From Streptomyces liliiviolaceus (GTDB lineage Bacteria > Actinomycetota > Actinomycetes > Streptomycetales > Streptomycetaceae), in NCBI RefSeq assembly GCF_018070025.1, contig NZ_JAGPYQ010000001.1, positions 3,844,001 through 3,908,000 of the forward strand: DNA of 64,000 nucleotides. Reading direction: 5' to 3'. Positions within the stretch are counted from its first letter, which is position 1, and each line of letters opens with the position of its first letter. This document shows, in pieces, positions 28,682 through 36,946 of the stretch. Under the pieces are notes generated by a model. It was not told the origin of the DNA and ran no database searches. It saw only the letters and a list, made by a program, of their open reading frames with translations. A program made the translations under genes and the position numbers.

Positions 28682-30973
28682 TCAGGCCGCCGCGCTGAGC
28701 GTGTCCGCGAGGCGGTGGTGGGCCGCTCGGGAGGCGGGGAGTGCGGCGAGGGACGCGGCGCCCAGGACCGCGGCCGTGGCCAAGAGCGCGAGGAGCGCCG
28801 GCGACGGCCCCTGCGCGATCCCCGCACCGATCCCGCTCGACCGCCCCTGCGCGTCGATCAGCCAGCGCGCCAGCGGCACCCCCAGCGCCGTACCGACGAC
28901 GACCGCGGCCAGCGCCGTGCACCCCGTGGCCGTCACCGTGATCGCGGTGATCTGCCGCGGGGTCAGCCCGATCGCCTTCAGCGCCAGCAGATCCCGCTCG
29001 CCCTCGCGGACCGTCCCGCCGATCGCGGTGAGCAGTTCGATGAGACCGATCAGGGCCAGCACGGCGATGATTCCCACGACGACCCCGCGCAGCGGCGAGA
29101 GCCCGTCGGCCGGGTTGGGCACGGCGTGCGCGCTGAGGTCGCCGTGCGCGGCCTCGGTCAGCTCGGCGCCCACCCGGTGCGGGTCGGCGCCGGGTCGCAA
29201 CTGGAGCTGGTAGAGCGCCGCTTCGAGCCCCGGGTCGTTCTCCCGGAGGGTGTCGAGCGAGGTGGAGATGACCCGGCCGCCGTTCTCCGGTTCGATGCTG
29301 CGCCCCACGATGTGCAGGATCTGCGGCTGCGCGCCGACCGTCATCCGCACCCAGTCCCCGACCCGTACGTCCAGCAGGTCGAGCAGCCCCTGACCGGCCA
29401 CCGCCTCGTCGGGGCCGTGCGCGGCACGCCCCTCGGCCAGCGCGAACGGATAGGGGTCCGCGCGGGTGCCGAGCCCGCGCAACGCGATCGTGCCCGTCTG
29501 GCCCGGGACCAGCGCGGCCACCTCGACGCCCGGATGGACCGCGGCGACCTGCGGATTGCCGGCCAGCAGGGCCCGTACGTCCGCGTCGGTCAGGGAGGCG
29601 TCGGCCCGTACCGTGAGCGCCGCCGCGAGGCCGATGCGGTCCGGGCTGTGCTGGAAGCGGTCGATGGTGGTCCAGGCGCTCATCGCCACGACGATCAGCA
29701 GCAGCGGCAGCGCGAGGCGGGCCACCGCGGCCAGCGAGCGCGGCCGGCGCGTGAACGCCTTGTGCCAGCCCAGGACCAGCGCCGACGGCAGCCGCAGCCC
29801 GAGCGCCCGGCGCGACAGAGCGGAAAGACCGCCGCCGTGCGGTGCCGCGGCCCGCAGCCCCGGCACCGGAGGCACCTGCCCGGCGCGCCAGGCCGCGAGT
29901 CCGGTCGTCGCGGCGATGAACAGCACCACGGCCAGGGGTACGCCGAGGAGCGCGGCCGTGTGCCCCGGCAGGCCCTGCCACACCCCGACCGCGTCCCCGA
30001 GGCGCCCCGGTGTCCGGCTGCCCAGGGCCTGGATGAGGGCCGCGGCGAGCACGGCCCCGAGGAGCGCGAACGCCACATGCTGGAGCAGGAAGATCCGGAC
30101 CACCTGGCCCGGGGTGAAACCGATCGCCTTCAGGACCGGGATGTCCCGCAGATGACCGCGGATGCGGGTGCCGATCGCGCCGTGCACGGCCAGCGCGGCG
30201 GCCAGCAGGGCGGCGAGGCCGAACAGACCGAGGACCTGGCCGAGCAGCCGGTTGCCGCCCTGCGCCTCGGCCCGGGCCTGCTGCCAGTTGGAGACGTCGG
30301 TGACGGCCTTGGCGCCGAGGAGGGTGACGGCACGCTGGACGGCGTAGTCCGTGTCGTCGGGGTCGGTCAGCCGCAGCCCGGTCACCTGGCCGCCGCGGCC
30401 GTCGGTGCGCTGGACGGCGGCGGGCGGCGCCCAGACGAGGCCCGGCCGCTCACCGGGGCTGTAGCGGGGTTCGGCGCTGTCCGCGATGCCCAGCACGGTC
30501 AGCGTCCGGTCCGTGCCCGGCACGGTGAGCGTGTCCCCGGGCTCGGCCCACAGCGCCCGCGCGAGGCCGCTCTCCAGCACCACACCGTCCGGGACGCCGG
30601 AGTCGAGCCAGCGGCCCGAGGTGAGCAGCGGACGGCCGGTCGCGGGCCGGTCGACGGTGCCGCGCAGCTCGACGGAGGCGCGGGTGCCGCGCGAGGCGAG
30701 GGTCGCGGCGGCGGTGGGGTACGGGCCCGCGACGGACGCGACCCCGTCCAGTTCGGCGAGTCCGGCCGCGTCGGCGGAGGGGCCGGTGTGGATCCAGACG
30801 TGCGCGCCCTGCGACTGGGTGAAGACCCGCTGCCAGGGGTTGGTCGCGTACCCGAACAGTGCCGTGGCCAGCAGCAGCGAGGCGACGATCCCGGCGGTGG
30901 CGAGCACGATGAACAGCGCCTCGCCGCGGTGCGAGCGCAGATCGGCGTGCGCCCAGCGCAGAGTGGCCCGCAC
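28682..30973 (-). CDS. FtsX-like ABC transporter permease (MacB/LolC-type)
   Basis: Membrane subunit of a MacB-type mechanotransmission ABC system, 763 residues. It has an N-terminal helix (EALFIVLATAGIVASLLLA), a first extracytoplasmic domain, helices around LLGQVLGLFGLAALLAAAL, a second duplicated half, and a C-terminal FtsX domain (GVVVGIIAVLALIGLIELL, then RDLLALKAIGLTPRQ). GTG 30973 starts six bases after the ATPase stop, with GAGGG upstream. Such systems move lipids, peptides or drugs, or transmit force to cell-wall enzymes; the cargo is unknown. Last gene of the padR-ATPase-permease operon. Confidence 0.88.
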   Translation of the reverse strand: MRATLRWAHADLRSHRGEALFIVLATAGIVASLLLATALFGYATNPWQRVFTQSQGAHVWIHTGPSADAAGLAELDGVASVAGPYPTAAATLASRGTRASVELRGTVDRPATGRPLLTSGRWLDSGVPDGVVLESGLARALWAEPGDTLTVPGTDRTLTVLGIADSAEPRYSPGERPGLVWAPPAAVQRTDGRGGQVTGLRLTDPDDTDYAVQRAVTLLGAKAVTDVSNWQQARAEAQGGNRLLGQVLGLFGLAALLAAALAVHGAIGTRIRGHLRDIPVLKAIGFTPGQVVRIFLLQHVAFALLGAVLAAALIQALGSRTPGRLGDAVGVWQGLPGHTAALLGVPLAVVLFIAATTGLAAWRAGQVPPVPGLRAAAPHGGGLSALSRRALGLRLPSALVLGWHKAFTRRPRSLAAVARLALPLLLIVVAMSAWTTIDRFQHSPDRIGLAAALTVRADASLTDADVRALLAGNPQVAAVHPGVEVAALVPGQTGTIALRGLGTRADPYPFALAEGRAAHGPDEAVAGQGLLDLLDVRVGDWVRMTVGAQPQILHIVGRSIEPENGGRVISTSLDTLRENDPGLEAALYQLQLRPGADPHRVGAELTEAAHGDLSAHAVPNPADGLSPLRGVVVGIIAVLALIGLIELLTAIGGTVREGERDLLALKAIGLTPRQITAITVTATGCTALAAVVVGTALGVPLARWLIDAQGRSSGIGAGIAQGPSPALLALLATAAVLGAASLAALPASRAAHHRLADTLSAAA

Positions 30974-30978
30974 GCCGC

Positions 30979-31776
30979 TCAGTCCCTCAGTTCCAGCACG
31001 CCGGATATCCCGGTGCCGCGGGCGGGCGCGGTGTCGAGGGCCGCGTCGTCGGCGATCCGGCCGTCGAAGAAGCTGATCACCCGGTCCGCGGCGCTCGCGA
31101 GCCGCGCGTCGTGCGTGACCAGCACGATCGTCTGGCCGCGCCGGTGGAACCGGGTCAGCAGCCGGGTCACCTCGCGGGTGCCCTTGCTGTCGAGGCTGCC
31201 CGCGGGCTCGTCGGCCAGCAGCAACTGCGGATGATTGACCAGGGCGCGGGCCAGTGCGACGCGCTGCTGCTCGCCGCCGGACAGCTCGCCGGGCATGCTG
31301 CGCTCCTTGCCCGCGAGGCCCAGCTCGTCGAGGAGCAGCTCGCGCTCGGCGCGCGCCTGCTTGGGGGAGAGGCCGGCGAGCAGGGCGGGCAGCTCGACGT
31401 TGTCGGCGACCGACAGGTTCGAGACCAGGTTGAAGAACTGGAAGACGATGCCGATCCGGCGCCTGCGCTCGACCGCCCAGCGGGCCTCGCTGTAGGCGTC
31501 GGTGCACTCGCCGTCCAGCCAGAGGCTGCCGGAGCCGGGCCGCTGGAGCCCGCCGAGCAGATGCAGCAGTGTCGACTTCCCGGCGCCCGAGGGGCCCGTG
31601 ACGGCCACGAACTCGCCCTGCCGCACGGAGAGGTCCACGCCCCGTACGGCGTGCGCGGGGGCGCCCTCGCCGTAGTGGGTCTTGACCAGGCCCTCGGCCC
31701 GCAGGAGCGGGGTGTCCTCGGCGCGCGGCGACGGAACGGGGTGACGGGACGCGGCGCGGGGAGTGGCGCGGCTCAT
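30979..31776 (-). CDS. ABC transporter ATP-binding protein (MacB/LolD-type)
   Basis: Cytoplasmic ATPase partner of the FtsX-like permease, 265 residues. Walker A GPSGAGKST, Q-loop FQFFNLVSNLSV, signature LSGGEQQRVALARAL, Walker B LLLADEPAGSLD and switch His in VTHDARL match LolD/MacB. It has a 25-residue Arg/Pro-rich N-terminal extension. ATG 31776 overlaps the PadR stop by four bases (ATGA), so expression is coupled to the regulator. Confidence 0.92.
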   Translation of the reverse strand: MSRATPRAASRHPVPSPRAEDTPLLRAEGLVKTHYGEGAPAHAVRGVDLSVRQGEFVAVTGPSGAGKSTLLHLLGGLQRPGSGSLWLDGECTDAYSEARWAVERRRRIGIVFQFFNLVSNLSVADNVELPALLAGLSPKQARAERELLLDELGLAGKERSMPGELSGGEQQRVALARALVNHPQLLLADEPAGSLDSKGTREVTRLLTRFHRRGQTIVLVTHDARLASAADRVISFFDGRIADDAALDTAPARGTGISGVLELRD

Positions 31777-32279
31777 TCCAGCTCCTCCTGGCAGCGTTCC
31801 AGCCAGTCGAGGTCGGCCTGCAGATGCAGCATGGCGCCCTCGATGAGCAGCTGGGAGATGCGGTTGTCCCGGCTCTCGGCCGCGGCGAGCTTCGACAGAC
31901 TGCGCATGGTGTTCAGGTACTCGCGCCGTTGTTTGTTGATCAGGACGATCTGGTCGGCCAGTCCGGTCCGCGGTGCCAGGGCGAGCTTCATGAAGAACTC
32001 GTCCCGTACGCGCGGCTCGTCCGCCGTCTCCTCGTACCAGACGTGCAGTGCTTCACGTCCGGCGTCGGTGAGGTGGTAGATCTTCTTGTTGGGCCGGCTC
32101 GACTGCTCGACTTCCTCGCCCTCGATCAGTCCCGACTTCTCAAGGCGGCCGAGGGTCACATAGATCTGGCCGACGTTCGGCTGAGGGTACGCGGCACCCA
32201 GCAGTTGCTCAAGGTCCTGCTTGAGCTCGTACCCGTGGGCCGGACCGCGCGCCAGCAGGGCCAGGAGGGGCAGCCGCAC
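31773..32279 (-). CDS. PadR-family transcriptional regulator
   Basis: Winged-helix repressor of 168 residues. The PadR domain reads LPLLALLARGPAHGYELKQD at the start, then QIYVTLGRLEKSGLI and KKIYHLTDAGREAL (wing). The C-terminal dimerisation domain ends LQADLDWLERCQEELE. PadR proteins near ABC exporters usually repress the exporter until a ligand binds. GTG 32279 begins the conserved domain; no earlier start looks better. First gene of the exporter operon; an inverted repeat at 32373-32387 is the likely operator. Confidence 0.9.
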   Translation of the reverse strand: MRLPLLALLARGPAHGYELKQDLEQLLGAAYPQPNVGQIYVTLGRLEKSGLIEGEEVEQSSRPNKKIYHLTDAGREALHVWYEETADEPRVRDEFFMKLALAPRTGLADQIVLINKQRREYLNTMRSLSKLAAAESRDNRISQLLIEGAMLHLQADLDWLERCQEELE

Positions 32280-32372
32280 TCGTGCTCTCCCCTTCCTCCG
32301 CCGTAGATCTTCAAAAAGGCGCCGCGGGCCCGCTGGTCCGGGGCCAATGTGCCGCGGGCCCTAGTATCGCCC

Positions 32373-32387
32373 ATACCTAACGGGTAT
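32373..32387. promoter_or_regulatory. Candidate PadR operator
   Basis: ATACC-TAACG-GGTAT, an inverted repeat with a five-base centre, lies between the divergent PadR gene and the solute-binding protein gene. ATAC/GTAT half-sites are usual for PadR-type sites. It could affect both promoters. Confidence 0.5.
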
Positions 32388-32446
32388 ACATGGCCTCTGA
32401 CTCCGGGCGAAGGTGCCCGGCAGCCGGGTGTACCAGGGAGGAACCT

Positions 32447-33721
32447 ATGCGGTGGATCCACGCCGCCGGTAGGGGGCTCCTGGTCGCGGTGGTGGTTCTG
32501 ACCGGTTACGTCGCCTCGGGCGTCCAGGCCGACGGGGCGCGCGGCGGTGGCCGGGGCCCGCTCACGCTGGCCACCGCCGGCGATCTCACCGGCTATCTGG
32601 GACCGCTGCTGGACGGCTGGAACCGTGCGCATCCCGGCGAGCGGGTCACCCTCGTCGAACTCCCGGACTCCGCCGACGAGACCCACGCCCAGATGGCCAC
32701 CGATCTGCGCGGCGACGGCCGCGGCCGCTTCGACGTCCTGAACATCGACGTCGCCTGGACCTCGGAGTTCGCCGCCGCGGGCTGGATCTCCCCGCTGCCC
32801 GCGGGCCGTTTCCCGCTCGACGGCTTCCTGCCGCCGGTCGTGGACACCGCGACCTACGACGGACGGCTGTACGCGGTCCCCTATGTCACCAACGCGGGGC
32901 TGCTCCTCTACCGCAAGGACCTCCTCGACAAGGAGGGCGTCGCTCCGCCGCGCACCTGGGCCGAGCTGGAGGAACAGGCGAGATCGATCGCTCCGAAGTA
33001 CGGACTCGACGGGTACGCCGGCCAGTTCCTGCCCTACGAAGGGCTCACCGTGAACGCGGCCGAGGCGGTCTACTCGGCGGGCGGCACCATCCTCGGGGAC
33101 GAGGGCGAACGCGTCACCGTCAACTCGGCGGCGGCACGCGAGGGCATCGGTTTCCTGGCCCGCGGCGTACGCGACGGCTGGATCCCGCGGAAGGCGCTGA
33201 CGTACAAGGAGGAGGAGTCCAAGCAGGCCTTCCAGGACGGCCGTCTCCTCTTCCTGCGCAACTGGCCGTACGCCTATGTGGGTGCCTCCGCCAAGGGTTC
33301 GCCGGTCGCCGGGAAGGTCGGCGCGGTGCCGCTGCCCGGGCCCGACGGGCCGGGCGCGAGCGTGCTCGGCGGCTCCAACCTCGCGGTCAGCGCCCACGCC
33401 CGGCATCCCGACTCCGCCGCCCGGCTCATCGCCTACCTCACGAGCGAGGCGACCCAGCGTCAGGTGCTCACCAAGGGTGCGCTGCCGCCCGTGCGGGCCG
33501 CGCTGTACGGGGATCCGGAGCTGATCCGGCGGTTCCCCTATCTGCCGACGCTCCGCGCGAGCGTCCTGGCGGCGGCGCCGCGCCCGAAGAGTCCGCGCTA
33601 CGACCAGGTCAGCCTGGCCGTGCAGGCCGTGGTGCACGACGCGATGACCGGACATCAGACGCCCGAGGCCGCGGTGCGGCGGCTGGCGCGCGAACTGGCG
33701 GACATCTCGCGACGCGGCTGA
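32447..33721 (+). CDS. Extracellular solute-binding protein (family 1), non-lipoprotein type
   Basis: Sugar-type ABC binding protein of 424 residues. The fold is shown by PLTLATAGDLTGYLG, FDVLNIDVAWTSEFAAAGW, YAVPYVTNAGLLLYRKDLL and LFLRNWPYAY. The leader LLVAVVVLTGYVAS has no lipobox Cys; a signal peptidase I site after VQA is plausible, so the protein may be soluble outside or tethered by its leader. ATG 32447 has a strong GGGAGG. It is followed after 196 bases by a glucosidase and then a second binding protein with permeases, so it may serve the same importer or be an accessory capture protein. Confidence 0.88.
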   Translation: MRWIHAAGRGLLVAVVVLTGYVASGVQADGARGGGRGPLTLATAGDLTGYLGPLLDGWNRAHPGERVTLVELPDSADETHAQMATDLRGDGRGRFDVLNIDVAWTSEFAAAGWISPLPAGRFPLDGFLPPVVDTATYDGRLYAVPYVTNAGLLLYRKDLLDKEGVAPPRTWAELEEQARSIAPKYGLDGYAGQFLPYEGLTVNAAEAVYSAGGTILGDEGERVTVNSAAAREGIGFLARGVRDGWIPRKALTYKEEESKQAFQDGRLLFLRNWPYAYVGASAKGSPVAGKVGAVPLPGPDGPGASVLGGSNLAVSAHARHPDSAARLIAYLTSEATQRQVLTKGALPPVRAALYGDPELIRRFPYLPTLRASVLAAAPRPKSPRYDQVSLAVQAVVHDAMTGHQTPEAAVRRLARELADISRRG

Positions 33722-33733
33722 GCCCGCTGATTC

Positions 33734-33753
33734 CTACGATCGTCGGATCGTAG
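33734..33753 (+). terminator. Small hairpin after the binding-protein gene
   Basis: CTACGATC and GATCGTAG form perfect eight-base arms around a GTCG loop, 13 bases after the stop codon. Confidence 0.45.
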
Positions 33754-33849
33754 TTACATGTTAGGTAACGCGCCCGTCTCATCTGCCGTTTTCGGGGCGG
33801 AAATGTGTGGACATACGTCCCCAACCTTCAGCACGGCCCTGTCTACTCG

Positions 33850-33888
33850 TTGACACTCACACGACATGCCTACTTAACATGCATGCAT
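33850..33888 (+). promoter_or_regulatory. Promoter and palindrome ahead of the glucosidase operon
   Basis: A perfect -35 hexamer TTGACA (33850-33855) is followed by TACTTA (33871-33876) or TAACAT (33875-33880) as -10. The palindrome ATGCATGCAT (33879-33888) overlaps or adjoins the -10 and may be an operator. Confidence 0.45.
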
Positions 33889-33917
33889 AACCGGAGCACG
33901 CACAGACGGGTCAACGG

Positions 33918-35555
33918 GTGACGATCGACATGCACCGCTGGTGGCGCGACGCAGTGATCTACCAGGTCTACGTCCGCAGCTTCCTCGACAGCACCGGGGA
34001 CGGCATCGGCGACCTCGCCGGGGTACGCGCCGGACTGCCGTACCTGAAGAAGCTCGGGGTCGACGGGATCTGGCTGAGCCCCTTCTACCCCTCGCCGCAG
34101 CAGGACCACGGCTACGACGTGTCCGACTACTGCGACGTCGACCCGCTCTTCGGCGACCTCGGCGAGTTCGACCTGCTGATGACGGACGCCCGGCGGCTCG
34201 GCATCAAGGTGCTCCTCGACATAGTCCCCAACCACTGCTCCAGCGAGCACCCCTGGTTCCGCCAGGCGCTCGCCGGGGCGCCCGGCGGCGAGGCCCGCGC
34301 CCGCTTCCACTTCGCCGACGGCCGCGGCCCCGACGGGGCGGAGCCGCCCAACAACTGGTACGCCATGTTCGGCGGCCCCGCCTGGAGCCGGGTCACCGAG
34401 CCGGACGGCACGCCCGGCCAGTGGTACCTGCACATGTTCACGCCCGAGCAGCCCGACCTGAACTGGCGCAACCCCGAGGTCGGCGACCACTTCGACCACG
34501 TCCTGCGCTTCTGGCTCGACCGGGGCGTGGACGGCTTCCGCGTCGACGTCGCCGCCGGCCTCTACAAGCACCCCGACCTGCCCGACTCGCCCGACCCCAT
34601 GGCCGACGCCCGCACCCGGGACTCGGTCAACCCGCTCGCCTGGAACCAGCCCGAGGTGCACGGCGTCTGGCGGCACTGGCGGTCGGTGTGCGAGGAGTAC
34701 ACCGTCCGCGACGGCCGGGAGCGGCTGCTCGTCGGCGAGGTCTCCGTGCCCTCCGCCCGCGAACACGCCCACTACGTACGCCACGACGAACTGCACCAGG
34801 CCTTCTTCTTCGACCTGCTCAGCGCGTCCTGGAACGCCGACGCCTTCCGCAAGGTCATCTCGGAGGCCATGCAGGACATCGCGGGCACCGGCTCCACGGT
34901 CACCTGGGTCCTCAACAACCACGACCAGGTCCGCACGGTCACCCGCTACGGCGAACTCGGCTCCGACGGCAGCGGTCTGGGCGCCGCCCGCGCCCGCGCC
35001 GCCGCGCTGCTGATGCTGGCGCTGCCCGGCGCCGCGTACATCTACCAGGGGGAGGAGCTGGGGCTGCCCGAGGTCGTCGATCTGCCGGACGACGTACTCA
35101 CCGACCCGATCTACCGCCGTACCGGCAGCCGGGCCCGGGTCCGCGACGGCTGCCGGGTGCCGCTGCCGTGGTCGGGGCACGCCTCGCCGTTCGGCTTCAC
35201 CACCGGCACCGAGAGCGCCAAACCGTGGCTGCCGCAGCCCGCCTACTTCGCGGAGTACGCCACCGACCGCGCCCTCGCCGACACCCGCTCCTTCTGGCAC
35301 CTCTACCGCGACGGACTCCAGCTGCGCGCCGGAATGCCCCAGTTGGGCGAAGGTCCGCTGCGCTGGCTTGACACCCCGCCCGGCGTCCTCGGCTTCGTCC
35401 GCGGCGACGGCCTGATCTGCGCCGTCAACTTCGGTACGTCACCGACGCCCGCGCCGGTCGCCGGCACCCCCCTGCTGTCCAGCGGTCCCTGCGCGCCCGG
35501 CGTCCTGCCCGGCTCGACGGCCGCCTGGTGGATCAGCGACTGCACCAACCCCTGA
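33918..35555 (+). CDS. Glycoside hydrolase family 13 alpha-glucosidase
   Basis: Intracellular-looking (no signal peptide) GH13 enzyme of 545 residues, oligo-alpha-glucosidase type. Conserved regions: DIVPNHCSSEHPWF (region I), GVDGFRVDVAAG with nucleophile Asp210, LVGEVSVPS with acid/base Glu274, and LNNHDQVR with Asp336. The start RDAVIYQVYVRSFLDSTGDG is characteristic. It would cleave imported maltodextrins or isomalto/alpha-glucosides to glucose. GTG 33918 is used; ATG 33930 is an alternative. It leads the operon with the binding protein and two permeases, so import and hydrolysis are paired. Confidence 0.93.
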   Translation: MTIDMHRWWRDAVIYQVYVRSFLDSTGDGIGDLAGVRAGLPYLKKLGVDGIWLSPFYPSPQQDHGYDVSDYCDVDPLFGDLGEFDLLMTDARRLGIKVLLDIVPNHCSSEHPWFRQALAGAPGGEARARFHFADGRGPDGAEPPNNWYAMFGGPAWSRVTEPDGTPGQWYLHMFTPEQPDLNWRNPEVGDHFDHVLRFWLDRGVDGFRVDVAAGLYKHPDLPDSPDPMADARTRDSVNPLAWNQPEVHGVWRHWRSVCEEYTVRDGRERLLVGEVSVPSAREHAHYVRHDELHQAFFFDLLSASWNADAFRKVISEAMQDIAGTGSTVTWVLNNHDQVRTVTRYGELGSDGSGLGAARARAAALLMLALPGAAYIYQGEELGLPEVVDLPDDVLTDPIYRRTGSRARVRDGCRVPLPWSGHASPFGFTTGTESAKPWLPQPAYFAEYATDRALADTRSFWHLYRDGLQLRAGMPQLGEGPLRWLDTPPGVLGFVRGDGLICAVNFGTSPTPAPVAGTPLLSSGPCAPGVLPGSTAAWWISDCTNP

Positions 35556-35612
35556 ACCGGCCGCACCGGCCGCCATCCCCTCGATCACCGCTCTCACGAA
35601 GGAACATCGACG

Positions 35613-36941
35613 ATGATGCGACGACGTACGACCCTGCTCGCGAGCTGCACCGCCCTCGCCCTGTCCCTCGGTGCCACCGCGTGCGGAGGCGGCGGGCCCG
35701 TCTCGGCGGGCGGCGGCGACAAGCCGCTCAGCGGCCAGACGATCAACGTGGCCGGAGTCTGGTCAGGCAGCGAGCAGAAGAACTTCCAGAAGGTCCTGGA
35801 CGCCTTCACCGAGAAGACCGGCGCCAAGACGCAGTTCACCTCCACCGGCGACAACGTCTCCACGGTCGTCGGCAGCAAGATCGAGGGCGGCAACGCGCCC
35901 GACGTGGTGATGGTCCCGCAGGTCGGCGTCCTCCAGCAGTTCGCGAAGGAGGGCTGGCTCAAGCCGCTGTCCGGGACCGTGCGGAAGTCCGTCGACGCCA
36001 ACTACGCGGACGTGTGGAAGAACTACGGCAGCGTCGACGGCAGCCTGTACGGCCTGTACTTCAAGGCCGCCCACAAGTCGACGGTCTGGTACAGCCCCGA
36101 CGCCCTCGACGAGGCGGGTGTCGAGGCGCCGACGAGCTACGACGCGATGCTGGAGGCGGGGCGGACCGTCTCCGAGTCGGGCCTCGCGGCCTTCTCCGTC
36201 GCCGGACAGGACGGCTGGACCCTCACCGACTGGTTCGAGAACGTCTACCTCTCGCAGGCGGGCCCCGAGAAGTACGACGCCCTCGCCGCCCACGAGATCA
36301 AGTGGACCGACCCGAGCGTGGTCGCCGCCCTCACCACCCTCGGCAAGCTCTTCAAGGACAAGGAGCTGATAGCCGGCGGCCAGAAGGGCGCCCTGAACAC
36401 CGACTTCCCCGGCTCCGTCGAGAAGGTCTTCGGACCCGAGCCCGCCGCGGGCATGGTCTACGAGGGCGACTTCGTGGCCGGTGTCGCCAAGGACCAGTTC
36501 GGCAAGAAGATCGGCGAGGACGCGGACTTCTTCCCCTTCCCCGCGGTCGGCGACGGCAAGGCGCCCGTCGTCAGCGGCGGCGACGCGGCGGTCGTCCTGA
36601 AGGACGGCAAGAGCCCGAAGGCCGCCATGGCGTTCCTGGAGTACCTCGCGACCCCCGAGGCGTCCGCGGTCTGGGCCGAGGTCGGCGGCTTCCTCTCCCC
36701 GAACAAGAAGCTCGACCTCGCCTCCTACGGCGACGACATCACCCGCGAGACCGCCAAGTCCCTGGTGGACGCCGGCGATTCGGTCCGCTTCGACATGTCG
36801 GACCAGGCGCCGGCCGCGTTCGGCGGCACCAAGGGCGCGGGCGAGTGGAAGCTCCTCCAGGACTTCCTGCGCGACCCGTCCGACCCGAAGGCGACCGCCG
36901 CGGCGCTGGAGAAGGCCGCCGCCAAGGCGTACCAGGACTGA
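35613..36941 (+). CDS. Sugar ABC transporter substrate-binding lipoprotein
   Basis: Alpha-glucoside-type binding protein of 442 residues. The leader LLASCTALALSLGATAC ends in a lipobox-like ATAC, then a Gly-rich linker. Mature fold: GQTINVAGVWSGSEQKNF, APDVVMVPQVGVLQQF, GSLYGLYFKAAHKSTVWY and GWTLTDWFENVYL. Start ATG 35613 has GAAGGA nine bases upstream; ATG 35616 is equally in frame. It sits 57 bases after the glucosidase and five bases before the MalF-type permease. Confidence 0.93.
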   Translation: MMRRRTTLLASCTALALSLGATACGGGGPVSAGGGDKPLSGQTINVAGVWSGSEQKNFQKVLDAFTEKTGAKTQFTSTGDNVSTVVGSKIEGGNAPDVVMVPQVGVLQQFAKEGWLKPLSGTVRKSVDANYADVWKNYGSVDGSLYGLYFKAAHKSTVWYSPDALDEAGVEAPTSYDAMLEAGRTVSESGLAAFSVAGQDGWTLTDWFENVYLSQAGPEKYDALAAHEIKWTDPSVVAALTTLGKLFKDKELIAGGQKGALNTDFPGSVEKVFGPEPAAGMVYEGDFVAGVAKDQFGKKIGEDADFFPFPAVGDGKAPVVSGGDAAVVLKDGKSPKAAMAFLEYLATPEASAVWAEVGGFLSPNKKLDLASYGDDITRETAKSLVDAGDSVRFDMSDQAPAAFGGTKGAGEWKLLQDFLRDPSDPKATAAALEKAAAKAYQD

Positions 36942-36946
36942 TCGCC

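Noticed and set aside
28610..31234. A long plus-strand frame over the FtsX-like permease
   Set aside because: Arg/Gln/Gly-rich with no motifs, opposite a gene with clear helices and an ATPase partner.
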